64,000 nucleotides of DNA, taken from contig DACV01000007.1 in NCBI GenBank assembly GCA_002494885.1, forward strand, positions 140,990-204,989, read 5' to 3'. Below are positions 44,263-54,849 of this stretch, piece after piece. A program made the position numbers and the translations under genes. The first letter of the stretch is position 1, and each line of letters begins with the position of its first letter. This stretch comes from Methanobacterium sp. UBA44 (GTDB taxonomy: Archaea; Methanobacteriota; Methanobacteria; Methanobacteriales; Methanobacteriaceae). The notes beneath the pieces are model-generated. The model searched no databases. It was not told where the DNA came from and saw only the letters and a program-made list of their open reading frames with translations.

Positions 44263-44517
44263 TTAACCTCTTTTATTTTTAAAAGAATAAAACAACTCAA
44301 AGAGTTCATTTTCATCAATCTCTTCAAATGTTAATTGAAGGATGTATTTATCTTCATCTTCTTCAACAATAAGAGCAACTGGAGATATATTTATTAAATT
44401 AAAACCTTGAAAAAAAGTCGAAATCTCTAAAACGGGGTAAATTACTCTTTTTTCAACTTCAAAAGGTTTTAATATCGTCCTTTTTACTTCAAATTTGTTG
44501 AAAGGATTGGCATCCAT
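44263..44517 (-). CDS. Small conserved hypothetical protein of the DUF2953/GerW cluster
   Basis: This 84-residue protein (opening MDANPFNKFEVKRTILKPFEV) is rich in strands and acidic residues and ends in ELFELFYSFKNKRG. No family is recognised. The gene begins 4 nt after the DUF2953 gene stops, so it belongs to the leftward operon GerW-like, DUF2953, this gene. Confidence 0.55.
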   Translation of the reverse strand: MDANPFNKFEVKRTILKPFEVEKRVIYPVLEISTFFQGFNLINISPVALIVEEDEDKYILQLTFEEIDENELFELFYSFKNKRG

Positions 44518-44521
44518 TGTT

Positions 44522-45115
44522 TCATCTCATTTTTCTAAGCTCATTTAAAAGGGATCTCACTGGTTTTTTAGCTATAGCCCTCAATGATTCAAATATTATC
44601 CAGAAAAGCCTTAACTTAATTTTTAAGGTTATTTCGGTTTCTATCATTTCTTTTTGGAAATCAGGCTCTATTAATAAATTGATATATGGAAAAACCTTTA
44701 ATAAAGCCTCCAAAGACCATAAATGGCCGCAAGTTTTTACAGTATCTACAGGACTTCCAAGTCCTATAATTGCCCTAATATATATCTGCTCTATTTTAAC
44801 AGATTTCAGGAAAGCTTTGAAAATTTTAATTATATGGGGGAGTGATTCCCAAAATAAAGAAATTATCCGGGTAATTTTTTTTAAATTAAGTTCTTTGTTT
44901 TTTTCTTCTATTTTTCCTTCCTTTTTTATATCCTTTGGAGTTTTTTCAGATTTAATTTCTCTTTTAACTAATTTAATTTTCATCCAGGTAATTTTAAAAT
45001 ATCCATCTACCTTAAATCCATGATTAGTTAAATTAAGATAAATATTAAATGGAACCACCAGAATACATGCTAAAATCAGTATTATAATTAATATAATGGC
45101 GGTCGCAAGGATCAA
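44522..45115 (-). CDS. DUF2953 membrane-anchored protein
   Basis: This 197-residue protein has one N-terminal membrane helix (ILATAIILIIILILACILVVPF) and a charged body (KLVKREIKSEKTPKDIKKEG) followed by the DUF2953 core (SPVDTVKTCGHLWSLEALLKVFP). In Bacillus the DUF2953 protein YtfI is encoded next to the GerW-type YtfJ; here the GerW-like gene is also the upstream neighbour. As methanogens make no spores, the pair must do something more general, perhaps at the cell envelope. Confidence 0.75.
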   Translation of the reverse strand: MILATAIILIIILILACILVVPFNIYLNLTNHGFKVDGYFKITWMKIKLVKREIKSEKTPKDIKKEGKIEEKNKELNLKKITRIISLFWESLPHIIKIFKAFLKSVKIEQIYIRAIIGLGSPVDTVKTCGHLWSLEALLKVFPYINLLIEPDFQKEMIETEITLKIKLRLFWIIFESLRAIAKKPVRSLLNELRKMR

Positions 45116-45155
45116 TTTAGATCACTTCAAAAAAAATAGAGATAAAAGAACTATT

Positions 45156-45563
45156 TTATTCTATCTCTTCTTTTTCTTCCTTTTTAGTTAAATCTTTGAC
45201 AGTTTCCTTACTTTCCTTCATAAGATCAATTACTGCAGGTACTGCTTCAGAAATAGCACGACTTATAGGATTTGGAGGTGTTAAATGCATTATTCTTACG
45301 CCTTCAGGGCCTGAAACTCCTTTAAATACTACTACCATAGCTATTGGTTCCATACCAGCACCTCCACCGGCACCACTTGCCTGACCTCCTCCCTGATTTC
45401 CAGGACCTTTACCTTCTCCACTCCCTGCACCAAATGCCATCCCAAATTTAGTAATGGGGATGAGAAGTTTGTCTTCAGTCTCTATTGTTTCACCTATTAC
45501 ATTATCTGTGGCTAAAACCTTTAATAGTTCCTCTACAGTCGTTTTTATTGGCTCTACATCCAT
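45156..45563 (-). CDS. GerW-family (YtfJ-like) protein
   Basis: This 135-residue soluble protein is named after the Bacillus sporulation protein GerW but is widespread in non-sporulating archaea. It shows the family layout: a helical start (TTVEELLKVLATDNVIGE), a strand leading to the Gly-rich loop AFGAGSGEGKGPGNQGGG and GAGGGAG, then EPIAMVVVFKG and the PNPISRAISEAVPAVIDLM helix. Function outside sporulation is unknown. It is first in a three-gene operon with DUF2953 and a small protein. Confidence 0.85.
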   Translation of the reverse strand: MDVEPIKTTVEELLKVLATDNVIGETIETEDKLLIPITKFGMAFGAGSGEGKGPGNQGGGQASGAGGGAGMEPIAMVVVFKGVSGPEGVRIMHLTPPNPISRAISEAVPAVIDLMKESKETVKDLTKKEEKEEIE

Positions 45564-45677
45564 ATTATTACTCCCTAATAAGACTTTTACAAGTATATAC
45601 TTAATTTAATACTATATAAAAATAATGAATTGTTTTTGAGTTTAATTAGACGTTAAATTGATTTATAATTGGTTTAA

Positions 45678-45818
45678 ATGGAGGAAAACATTCTGATTAA
45701 TTTATTATTTTCATTATTAACTTTTTGTATTTATATACATCATGGATATCATCATATCTTTAATAGAACTACAGATAAACAGATTTATAATTTTGAGATC
45801 AGAATTATTAAAAGTTAA
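45678..45818 (+). CDS. Possible 46-residue protein (weak)
   Basis: A frame from ATG 45678 to a stop at 45816-45818 encodes a short hydrophobic N-terminus (ILINLLFSLLTFCIYI) and a polar tail. GGAGG directly follows the ATG and is therefore badly placed as an SD for it. TATATAAAA near 45612-45620 could be a promoter. Chance cannot be excluded in this AT-rich gap of about 350 nt, which otherwise holds only the upstream region of the tRNA genes. Confidence 0.2.
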   Translation: MEENILINLLFSLLTFCIYIHHGYHHIFNRTTDKQIYNFEIRIIKS

Positions 45819-45911
45819 AAATAATCATCCATTTCCTATTTTTTCAAAAATTATTTAGTAAATAAGGGAAAAGGTTATATATGAATTCATTTATAATCAA
45901 ATACTCCAGAC

Positions 45912-45983
<72 letters not shown>

Positions 45984-45986
45984 TAT

Positions 45987-46062
<76 letters not shown>

Positions 46063-46180
46063 ATTTTTTAACTAAATTAGTTCCATTTTTCAAAATTATT
46101 TTCCTCTAAATTAACAGTTTTTTTAAGTTACAATAAAAAGATTTAACATCTAAAAATTAATATTATTTTATTGAAAGGCA

Positions 46181-46378
46181 ATGACTAAAAAAACATTCTG
46201 TCCACGTTGTGGTTGGCATAAAATAAAATATGAGCAAATTTATGAAGGTTCTGGCACATGGAAATGCCATCACTGTGGATATGAAGGTTCAATAGTAGTT
46301 GAAGATGGAAACCTTGAAAAAAACATTAGAGAAGCCAAAAAGATGGAAAAACTCTCTAAAAAGCTCTCAAAACCATAG
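46181..46378 (+). CDS. Small zinc-ribbon protein
   Basis: This 65-residue protein consists of one zinc ribbon, FCPRCGWHKIKYEQ and WKCHHCGYEGSIV, with two CxxC pairs about 20 residues apart, followed by a basic helical tail (REAKKMEKLSKKLSKP). Small archaeal zinc ribbons of this shape often bind nucleic acids or act in transcription or translation. It stands after the tRNA genes with no SD and converges on the methylthiotransferase gene, with a hairpin cluster between them. Confidence 0.7.
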   Translation: MTKKTFCPRCGWHKIKYEQIYEGSGTWKCHHCGYEGSIVVEDGNLEKNIREAKKMEKLSKKLSKP

Positions 46379-46433
46379 GTTTTGGAGTGCAAAACGAAGT
46401 TTTGCTAGCTTATCTGGAGAAGATGATTCTCCA
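46363..46433. repeat. Hairpin cluster with CATAG, CGAAG and GATGA loops (copy B)
   Basis: Three adjacent stems fill the gap between convergent genes: AAAAC-CATAG-GTTTT over the end of the zinc-ribbon gene, GCAAAA-CGAAG-TTTTGC at 46389-46405, and TGGAGAA-GATGA-TTCTCCA at 46415-46433. Two of the loops are the same as in the array at 14.9 kb although the stems differ. The flank order (ATCT before, ATG after the last stem) also matches. It may act as a two-way transcription terminator, yet the loop conservation is not explained by that. Confidence 0.65.
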
Positions 46434-46437
46434 TGTA

Positions 46438-47709
46438 TCATAAAATAGAGCCCTTAAAATAAGTACTGGTAGCTTCTTCTATTTTAACTTCAACAAATTC
46501 ACCAATTTTTGCATTCTCAACTATAACTGGCTTGTAAGAATTAGTTCTTCCAATATATCCACCTTTGCTACCTTTTTCTATTATCAGTATTTCGTGAATG
46601 TTACCTATTTGTTTTTGATTATTTCCATATAGAATCTTTGATTTCAATTCATTTAACGCTTTAGAACGTTTTTTCATTAAATTATGATCAATTTCAGGCA
46701 AAGATGAAGATAATGTCATTGGCCTATGCCCATATTTAGAAATATGGATAAAATCAGGCTTAATTTCTTTAACCACATTTAATGTGTCTTCAAATGCTTC
46801 ATCTGTTTCAGTAGGATAGCCCACAATGATATCGGTTGCAATGGAAATTTCGGGTATTTCTTCCCTGAATCTGGATATTATCTTTTTAAATTGTTCTGCT
46901 GTGTGTTTGCGGCCCATATCATTCAATACTGAATCATTTCCACTTTGAACTGGTATATGTATGAATTTATAAACGTTTTTATGCTTAAATGTTTCAATTA
47001 ATTCTTCTATATTCCCCATCATGCTTTTTGGATGCATCATTCCTACCCGTAGCCTGAAATCACCGGAAATAACAGTTATCTGTTTTATTAAATCTGCTAA
47101 TGTCTCTCCAGTGTCTTTCCCATAAGCTGCAGTATCCTGAGCCGTAAGCTGAATTTCAATGCATCCTTCATTTACTGCTTTTTCAACTTCTTTTTTAATT
47201 AATTCAACTGGAAAACTCTGAAGTTTTCCCCGGGCAAATCTGGTGCAGCAGTAGGTACAGCCCCCATCACATCCTTCACATATTTGAGTTATATGTACAT
47301 CAGGATTAAATCGTATCTTTGGTAGGCCTGCTTTTATATCAGTTCCATGACCAATAATTCTTGTATTTTCACCATCAAAGCATGATCTCACAACATCTAC
47401 AGTTGATTTAATTTGACGCGGCCCGATCCATCCAGCAGTTGGAGCTGCTTTTTTCAGTTTTTCTGGATCGATTTCCACCATACATCCAGATATGATCAAT
47501 TTTTTATCTGGAAATTCCTTTTGAATCTTATGAATCCTGTTTAAAACCTTCTGCTCGGTTGGATGTTTAACATAGCATGTATTGATGATTATTACATCAG
47601 CATCTTCAGGATCTTTGACCATTTCAGCGTTTTCTGTTAAAAGCCCCGCCATTATCTGCGAATCGCCCTGATTGAATGTACAGCCGAATGTTTCGATGTA
47701 TACTTTCAT
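46438..47709 (-). CDS. tRNA t6A37 methylthiotransferase (MtaB/CDKAL1 type)
   Basis: This radical-SAM enzyme adds a methylthio group to t6A at position 37 of ANN-decoding tRNAs. The 423-residue protein has the UPF0004 N-domain (YIETFGCTFNQGDSQIM with its cysteines, and INTCYVKHPTEQK), the radical-SAM motif CDGGCTYCCTRFARGKL, and a C-terminal TRAM domain (KIGEFVEVKIEEAT). The archaeal and eukaryotic (CDKAL1-like) group fits best. Its 3' end lies beside the hairpin cluster at 46.4 kb. Confidence 0.9.
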   Translation of the reverse strand: MKVYIETFGCTFNQGDSQIMAGLLTENAEMVKDPEDADVIIINTCYVKHPTEQKVLNRIHKIQKEFPDKKLIISGCMVEIDPEKLKKAAPTAGWIGPRQIKSTVDVVRSCFDGENTRIIGHGTDIKAGLPKIRFNPDVHITQICEGCDGGCTYCCTRFARGKLQSFPVELIKKEVEKAVNEGCIEIQLTAQDTAAYGKDTGETLADLIKQITVISGDFRLRVGMMHPKSMMGNIEELIETFKHKNVYKFIHIPVQSGNDSVLNDMGRKHTAEQFKKIISRFREEIPEISIATDIIVGYPTETDEAFEDTLNVVKEIKPDFIHISKYGHRPMTLSSSLPEIDHNLMKKRSKALNELKSKILYGNNQKQIGNIHEILIIEKGSKGGYIGRTNSYKPVIVENAKIGEFVEVKIEEATSTYFKGSIL

Positions 47710-47819
47710 TTTATCATTTATCCTTAAACAATTCCATATAACTTATCGTCTTTGCATAAGCCATATTAATCAAAATTAGTTCATATTACTGTAACTTTAA
47801 AATAAGATTTATTTAAAAT

Positions 47820-48485
47820 TTAAAGTTTCTTTTCAGGCCAGCCATGCTCCCCGATCATAGGAACAAATGCAACACCGCCAATTGATTTCTTTTCGTATTT
47901 ATCTTCTGATTTTCTGGTTATAACAATGAGTTCCTGCATATACCTGTGCTCACCAACAGGTATTAATAGAATTCCATCTATTTTAAGCTGTTCCTCTAAT
48001 GGTTCGGGCAGTTTGGGAGCACTGGCAGTTCCATATATCCTATCAAAGGGCATTTTTTCAGGATAACCCTTTGTTCCATCCCCTAAAATCACAGTTACAT
48101 TTTCTGCATAACCAGTTCTCTTTAAATTATCTTTTGCTGTTTCTGCAAGGGAATTAATACGTTCTATGCTGTATAAATGGCCTGTTGGGCCTATAATCTC
48201 TGCAACTACTGCTGCATTGTATCCAAAACCTGTCCCAATCTCCAAAACTTTCATACCTTCTTCCAGAGAGAGTATTTCACATATCATTGCCACCATATGG
48301 GGTGCAGAAATAGTCTGCCCTTCTCCAATTGGAAGTGGCTGATCAACATATGCATAAGGCCTATTTGACGCAGGCAAAAACTCTTCTCTTGGGACTTTCT
48401 CCATGGCCTTTCTTACTTTCTCTGTTTTTATATATCCCATTTCTGAAATTCTTCTTACAAGTTCAATTCTTTCTTCTTTCATCAT
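47820..48485 (-). CDS. pcm: Protein-L-isoaspartate O-methyltransferase
   Basis: This enzyme repairs isoaspartyl damage in proteins using SAM. The 221-residue protein has VPREEFLPASNRPYAY, the substrate loop GEGQTISAPHMVAMI and SAM motif I VLEIGTGFGYNAAVVAEI. Length is normal. The start at 48485 may be either of two adjacent ATG codons. It is followed on the same strand by the methylthiotransferase gene after 110 nt and preceded by the HVO_0476-type gene. Confidence 0.94.
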   Translation of the reverse strand: MMKEERIELVRRISEMGYIKTEKVRKAMEKVPREEFLPASNRPYAYVDQPLPIGEGQTISAPHMVAMICEILSLEEGMKVLEIGTGFGYNAAVVAEIIGPTGHLYSIERINSLAETAKDNLKRTGYAENVTVILGDGTKGYPEKMPFDRIYGTASAPKLPEPLEEQLKIDGILLIPVGEHRYMQELIVITRKSEDKYEKKSIGGVAFVPMIGEHGWPEKKL

Positions 48486-48516
48486 ACTAATTTAGAGTAT
48501 AAATCATAATTATATC

Positions 48517-49137
48517 TTACTCTTCCCCTCGAAGATCCTTTACTATTTTTGAACTTAAATCATAATTATATCTTATTCCTGCATCTAAAGGTTTTCCATA
48601 AACTCTTTTTGCCACGTTGGCCCTTGCAAAGCCCTTTCTAACCTTTCTTTCAATGGTTTTTATAGAGTTAACCTTTAAAATCCTGTTTTCCACTTTAATA
48701 ATGTCACCAATGTGAAATTCAAAATCTCTGTCCACATCGACCTTCCATGAAAGGATTCTACCGCCATAATCTATAGAAATCCCCACTCTTGCAGGTATGT
48801 CCAATGAAGAAGCCCAGATCGTATTTATATCATTAACAGTGCTTTTTTTAGCCCTTCCACCTCTTTTTGTTTCGATTGATGTTATTTCAACTTTTTTATT
48901 TTCAAATTCAAGATTATCTCCAACCATCAGCTCTTCATCAGGATAAAGCTTAATAAAACCTTTTTTAGAAGATTCAAATTCACTGGTAACGATTCGAACA
49001 TCAACTGGTTTTTCTTGTACTATGATCTCTTTGTAAACATTGCCACATTCTTCGCACTTTAAAAGCAGTTCCTTTGAATGTTTACCCTTTGATTTTAATA
49101 TTTCGTAGTATTCAGACTCACATGCAGGGCATTTCAT
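48517..49137 (-). CDS. HVO_0476-family zinc-finger protein
   Basis: This 206-residue euryarchaeal protein of unknown role starts with a zinc finger (CPACESEYYEI and CEECGNVY, two CxxC pairs), followed by a beta-rich region with two repeated segments (LMVGDNLEFENKKVEITSIETKRGGRAK and FHIGDIIKVENRILKVNSIKT, quoted by their cores) and a basic end. The repeats suggest OB- or SH3-like barrels and thus RNA binding. It lies 31 nt before pcm and is likely co-transcribed with it. Confidence 0.8.
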   Translation of the reverse strand: MKCPACESEYYEILKSKGKHSKELLLKCEECGNVYKEIIVQEKPVDVRIVTSEFESSKKGFIKLYPDEELMVGDNLEFENKKVEITSIETKRGGRAKKSTVNDINTIWASSLDIPARVGISIDYGGRILSWKVDVDRDFEFHIGDIIKVENRILKVNSIKTIERKVRKGFARANVAKRVYGKPLDAGIRYNYDLSSKIVKDLRGEE

Positions 49138-49307
49138 TTATTTTACCTCGTATTAAATTTTTATTCAAATAAGTCATAATAAACAGAATCTCTAAAAGAG
49201 ATTGATAGATCGATCTAATAAATAATAATTGACCATCATAAACTAATTGTTTTTTGATTATTAATAAAAGAAGAAAAGGAGTTGTAAGGTTTAAATTTAT
49301 ATGAAAC

Positions 49308-49796
49308 CTATTCATCTTTCATTTTAAGGTAACGATTGACCAGTCCACCATCTTCAAGAATTTCGAGCATGAATTTCTTAAATGGTTCAATATTAAATTT
49401 CTCATCATCTGTCAAATTATATATAATACCTTCTGAAAGATCTATTTTCAATACATCACCTTTATTTACTTTTATATCCGCCACAATAACGGGTAATCCT
49501 ATATTTATAGCATTTCTGTAAAATATTCTTGCAAATGATTTGGCAATAACAGCAGAAACTCCTGCATGTTTAATGGCGACTGGAGCTTGCTCTCTTGATG
49601 AACCACAGCCAAAATTCTCATCAGCAACTATTATATCTCCCTTTTCCACATTTTTAGAAAATTCAGAATCCACTCCCTCCATCACATGGGCTGCAAGCTC
49701 ATCTAAACTGAAAGTTCTGAGGTATCTTCCAGGGATTATTACATCAGTATCTATATTTTCCCCAAATTTCCATACTTTGCCTTTTATTTCTTTCAT
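49308..49796 (-). CDS. hacB: Homoaconitase/isopropylmalate isomerase small subunit (YLRT type)
   Basis: This is the swivel domain of an aconitase-family enzyme. The 162-residue protein has GENIDTDVIIPGRYLRT (residues 12-28), ENFGCGSSREQAP and FARIFYRNAINIGLPV. The YLRT loop is the form described for methanogen homoaconitase, which extends 2-oxo acids for coenzyme B; the isopropylmalate isomerase small subunit typically has YLVY. I therefore prefer the homoaconitase role, although leucine synthesis cannot be excluded without testing. The large subunit is not in the window. Confidence 0.85.
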   Translation of the reverse strand: MKEIKGKVWKFGENIDTDVIIPGRYLRTFSLDELAAHVMEGVDSEFSKNVEKGDIIVADENFGCGSSREQAPVAIKHAGVSAVIAKSFARIFYRNAINIGLPVIVADIKVNKGDVLKIDLSEGIIYNLTDDEKFNIEPFKKFMLEILEDGGLVNRYLKMKDE

Positions 49797-49811
49797 TTAA
49801 ATCATCGATAA

Positions 49812-50798
49812 TTATTTTATGGTAAAACCCTTGTTCCAGGCCTTTGTAATAATTACTTTACCACCAACATCCTTCATTGTGCTCTTTGCTGCTTTTGATA
49901 TGCTTTTAATATTTTCATCTGCTATTGCATAAACTGTAGGTCCAAATGAACTCATCCCCACTCCTGCTGCACCTTCAGATATCATATTTTCAATTATTTC
50001 ATTAATTATAGGGTCCTGGAGGTCAAGTTCGATTTTTTTAAATCCAGTATTCTGTATTTGATTAATGGAAGATCCGAATGAATCCAAATCCCTTTCAATT
50101 ACTGCAGGCATCATTTTCATTAAAAGGATATGTGACAGCCTTTGGACCTCATTTAAAGGTATTGGGCAGTATTTTTGAAATATATTTACTTCTTTCAGTC
50201 CTGATGCCCCTGCAGGGATATCAGGTATAGCTAAGATTATATTCCATTCCTGGGGAAAATCATATCTTGTTATCAATGGGGCTGGAGGAGCTGGAGATGC
50301 AGATGAAGGTAAAAAATCGGGTTTTTCATCAATTCTATGCCCACCATCAATAATGAATCCCCCATGATCAAAAGCCCTTACTCCAATACCAGATGTGCCT
50401 CCTCTTCTAACTATTTTAGCTATTTTAGGTGCATCCATATCTTGATTGTGAAGTTTTAATATTAGTTTAGCTACTGCAAGGGATATTTGGGTGCCTGATC
50501 CGAGCCCTGAATGGGCAGGATAAGTTTTTTTAAGTGTAAATCTAAATCCTGTATTTATTCCAGAATATTCCATAATTTTCCCGGCAGAACCTTGAATTTT
50601 ATCCCTATATTCATCCATTAATCCTTTGCTTAAATCATTTTCTTCAAATATAACCTCTATATTATTTTCTGTAGTTTCAGCTTTAAGAATAAGATTGGGT
50701 TCCTGGATGGTGAGTCCAACACCACCATCTATCCTGCCAATAGAACCATTAAGATCTATTAAAGTTATATGAAGCCTTGAATGAGTTTCTATGATCAT
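49812..50798 (-). CDS. mptG: Beta-ribofuranosylaminobenzene 5'-phosphate synthase
   Basis: This enzyme condenses 4-hydroxybenzoate or 4-aminobenzoate with PRPP, releasing CO2 and pyrophosphate, the committed step toward tetrahydromethanopterin. The 328-residue GHMP-fold protein has SRLHITLIDLNGSIGRIDGG at its start, the glycine motif PAHSGLGSGTQISLAVA and the late motif GAAGVGMSSFGPTVYAI. It lies 15 nt upstream of hacB on the same strand, joining two methanogenic cofactor pathways in one transcript. Confidence 0.92.
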   Translation of the reverse strand: MIIETHSRLHITLIDLNGSIGRIDGGVGLTIQEPNLILKAETTENNIEVIFEENDLSKGLMDEYRDKIQGSAGKIMEYSGINTGFRFTLKKTYPAHSGLGSGTQISLAVAKLILKLHNQDMDAPKIAKIVRRGGTSGIGVRAFDHGGFIIDGGHRIDEKPDFLPSSASPAPPAPLITRYDFPQEWNIILAIPDIPAGASGLKEVNIFQKYCPIPLNEVQRLSHILLMKMMPAVIERDLDSFGSSINQIQNTGFKKIELDLQDPIINEIIENMISEGAAGVGMSSFGPTVYAIADENIKSISKAAKSTMKDVGGKVIITKAWNKGFTIK

Positions 50799-50876
50799 TT
50801 TGTAAACTTCCCAGAAAATGTTGAATTTAGTTTAAATATAAAAATTAAAAAGTCTTGGAGTTATTCAATTAACTGA

Positions 50877-52406
<1,530 letters not shown>

Positions 52407-52477
52407 TTCACCATAAAGTTATTAATTAGTTTAATAGATAACATAAGTAATATCTTGTTTTAATTAGGAGGTTAACT

Positions 52478-53026
52478 ATGGATACAAGTGTTATCAGTGT
52501 TTTAGTTATATCAGTATATTTAATATACTTTATGTTACCAGCATACATTGCAAACGCTTCCGCATTGGCATTTGGAGGAGGAACCCCACTTGATTTTCAT
52601 CGAAAATTTATTGACGGGCGTAGAATATGTGGTAATGGAGTAACGTGGCGTGGAATACTTATTGGTACCGGAATTGGTACTTTAATAGGATTATTACAGG
52701 GAATACTTGGAGAGATAGGATTATCATATGGAATATTGCCAGATAATGTTATTCAGGGCATTCTACTGGGACTTTTTATGGGTGCTGGTGCTTTGATAGG
52801 TGATGCATCTGGAAGTTTTTTAAAAAGAAGAATTGGAATTGAAAGAGGCAGACCTATTCCTCTCCTGGATCAGCTTGATTTTGTTGTTGGTGCTTTAATT
52901 TTTGCTTCGATTATTGTTGTAATACCCTGGGATTTGCTTTTACTGTTATTTGTCATATCAATTATTCTTCACCTTTTAGCTAACATAATTGCTTATTTAA
53001 TTGGAATAAAAGACGTCTGGTATTGA
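52478..53026 (+). CDS. carS: CDP-archaeol synthase CarS
   Basis: This integral membrane cytidylyltransferase activates the unsaturated archaeal diether (DGGGP) with CTP before head-group attachment. The 182-residue protein has five membrane segments and the family signature PLDFHRKFIDGRRICGNGVTWRG on the first cytoplasmic loop, with the later RPIPLLDQLDFVVGAL. AGGAGG precedes the ATG. It is divergent from tes and thus part of a lipid-synthesis pair. Confidence 0.95.
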   Translation: MDTSVISVLVISVYLIYFMLPAYIANASALAFGGGTPLDFHRKFIDGRRICGNGVTWRGILIGTGIGTLIGLLQGILGEIGLSYGILPDNVIQGILLGLFMGAGALIGDASGSFLKRRIGIERGRPIPLLDQLDFVVGALIFASIIVVIPWDLLLLLFVISIILHLLANIIAYLIGIKDVWY

Positions 53027-53339
53027 ATACTATTTATGAATATTTTTTTAAAAAAATGTCTTTTTAATTTTTTTCTGTTTTAAATTGATTTTAACGCATC
53101 TATACTAAAATTAGTATGATTAATTTGGAAAATTTTAATCAATTGTGAATAATAATTTTTTAATAAGTATTAAAATCCATTATTTTGTCTTTATTTAAAA
53201 AACAAAGTTTATTAGGAAGTATAACCATATAATATAAATGTAAAAATTCGATAATACAATATAAAAATTGAATTTAATTTCAATTAATTGTTGTAACTCA
53301 ACTAATGTCTAATTTAGAGATTAGAAGGAGAATAAGATC
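53027..53339. other. Intergenic, promoter region of the receiver protein
   Basis: About 310 nt, very AT-rich. CCATATAATATAAATG near 53226-53241 is a possible TATA element. An AAGGAGAA SD precedes the response regulator ATG at 53340. A T-rich stretch after the carS stop (53041-53075) is a likely terminator. Nothing else is recognised. Confidence 0.45.
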
Positions 53340-53741
53340 ATGATTAATAAATCAATTAATATCCTGTTAATAGAAGATAATCCCGCAGATGCACGCTGGT
53401 TAGCAGAAGTTTTCAAAGATATGGATTTAAAAAGTGAATTACATATAGTAAAAGACGGTATTGAAGCAATGAAGTATCTGCATCGTAAAGAAGATTTCAA
53501 AAATTCACCACAACCAGATATTATACTGTTAGATCTAAGTTTACCTCGCATGGATGGATTCGAAGTACTTAAGAAAATTAAAAGAGATGAAAACTTAAAA
53601 TCAATGCCCGTTGTGGTTGTAACATCATCAAATTACCCTAAAGATGTTAACGAAGCCTATAAAAATAATGTAATCTATTATGTAAATAAACCTATTGACT
53701 TTAAAAGGGTAAATAAAATTCTTCATTATATAGAGGCCTGA
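53340..53741 (+). CDS. Stand-alone response regulator receiver (Rcp1 type)
   Basis: This 133-residue single receiver domain has the acidic pair in LLIEDNPADARWL, the phosphorylation Asp in ILLDLSLPRMDG (about residue 61), the conserved Thr/Ser in VVVVTSS and Lys in YYVNKPIDF. There is no output domain. The type often pairs with PAS-containing soluble kinases such as the one at 29-31 kb, 22 kb away; that link is inferred. The SD is AAGGAGAA. Confidence 0.92.
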   Translation: MINKSINILLIEDNPADARWLAEVFKDMDLKSELHIVKDGIEAMKYLHRKEDFKNSPQPDIILLDLSLPRMDGFEVLKKIKRDENLKSMPVVVVTSSNYPKDVNEAYKNNVIYYVNKPIDFKRVNKILHYIEA

Positions 53742-53829
53742 AGTAGAAATCCATCATTCTTATTTTCAAATAATAATTAAATATAACGCAACACAGATAA
53801 TTATCCATGTCAAGAAATGACATAATTAA

Positions 53830-54030
53830 TCTGTTATCGGTAAAACATTTTTCATCATTTTTATATACTTCTTATACCTGAAAAGTTATTTAATTACAAC
53901 TGGATGGGTAATATTAGCTGTTTCAGCATTATTAGGATCTTATACTCCAAGAAAAGCAGGTTTTAGAGAAATACTAATTCTTATTAATGTTATATTGCCT
54001 TTTATAGCTGTTGCTATATTCATATTTTAG
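53830..54030 (+). CDS. Possible small membrane protein or remnant, no ATG
   Basis: The frame is open for 66 codons between stops at 53827 and 54028. It encodes two hydrophobic helices around a polar turn (GWVILAVSALLGSYTPRKAGFREILILINVILPFIAVAI). No ATG, GTG or TTG start is in frame near the beginning, and no SD is seen. It could be a remnant of a longer membrane protein or chance. The protein-like turn between the two helices makes me list it. Confidence 0.3.
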   Translation, partial: SVIGKTFFIIFIYFLYLKSYLITTGWVILAVSALLGSYTPRKAGFREILILINVILPFIAVAIFIF

Positions 54031-54078
54031 TCATAACTTATAAAAATAGCATAAAATTGCTTTATTTAGTTGGTTTAG

Positions 54079-54762
54079 TTAAAAAAGTTTATAATATGTG
54101 TCAATTAGGTTATACGTTACATTATAAGCCTCATTATATTCACTCCACTCTGAAATTTCATAGATAAAATGAGATGTCCAGTTCTGGCCAGCTGTTTTGT
54201 AAATATTTCTGTAGAACTGCCCTTTTTACCTGGATTTGCAGCTGAAGGAGAATATCTAAAATCTGGTAAAGCTTTATTGACTTTTTCCCCCAAGTTTAAC
54301 TGATTTTGTATCCATCAAAGGAGTTGCAACATAATAACCCTTACCATATCATGGTTTATGGTCATGGCAGATAATTACAAGGTCATAATCCGATTTAGCC
54401 ACATCAGAAATTATATAATCAGCAACAAGCCCTTCACCTTTATTTCTTCAACTTCTCACGTAATCAGGGTTCTCTTTAACCACAACATTGTATTGTATAG
54501 TCTCTACATCATGAGATTGAGCATCGTCTTTCACTACATTTGAAGAAACATTAACCGATAGTGTTACTCGTGGATGAATACCAGTTATAACAGCTACTTT
54601 AACATCTGATTTATCATCATTATAAACATCTTTTGTGACATATCCGCTATTATCTGAACCAAACGTAACATGTTCAGCCGAATTTGAATAATTCAAGGAT
54701 CTGATACTGCAATGGATATAACAGCCAATCCTATGACCATAATAAAACTTTTTTTTAACCAT
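54079..54762 (-). pseudogene. Degraded tandem copy of the M14-like secreted protein
   Basis: The minus strand carries a broken copy of the next gene. Its first 104 codons (VTKDVYNDDKSDVKVAVITGIHPR) match the start of that protein. After a frameshift and stop near 54448 the homology continues as VAKSDYDLVIICHDH, broken by a TGA, then YYVATPLMDTKSV, and ends as EWSEYNEAYN with a stop at 54079-54081. Several lesions exclude a working product. The N-terminal signal segment has lost its hydrophobic core. Confidence 0.85.
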
Positions 54763-54849
54763 CTAATTCTTCACATATTTTAAATGGTTTGATTTAAATA
54801 TGTAAAAGCTTTTTTGGAAATAATAATAAAAAAAATTGAAGTAATATCT

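Noticed and set aside
54448..54762. A 104-residue gene
   Set aside because: It is the first part of a decayed duplicate; homology to the neighbour continues after the frameshift down to 54079.
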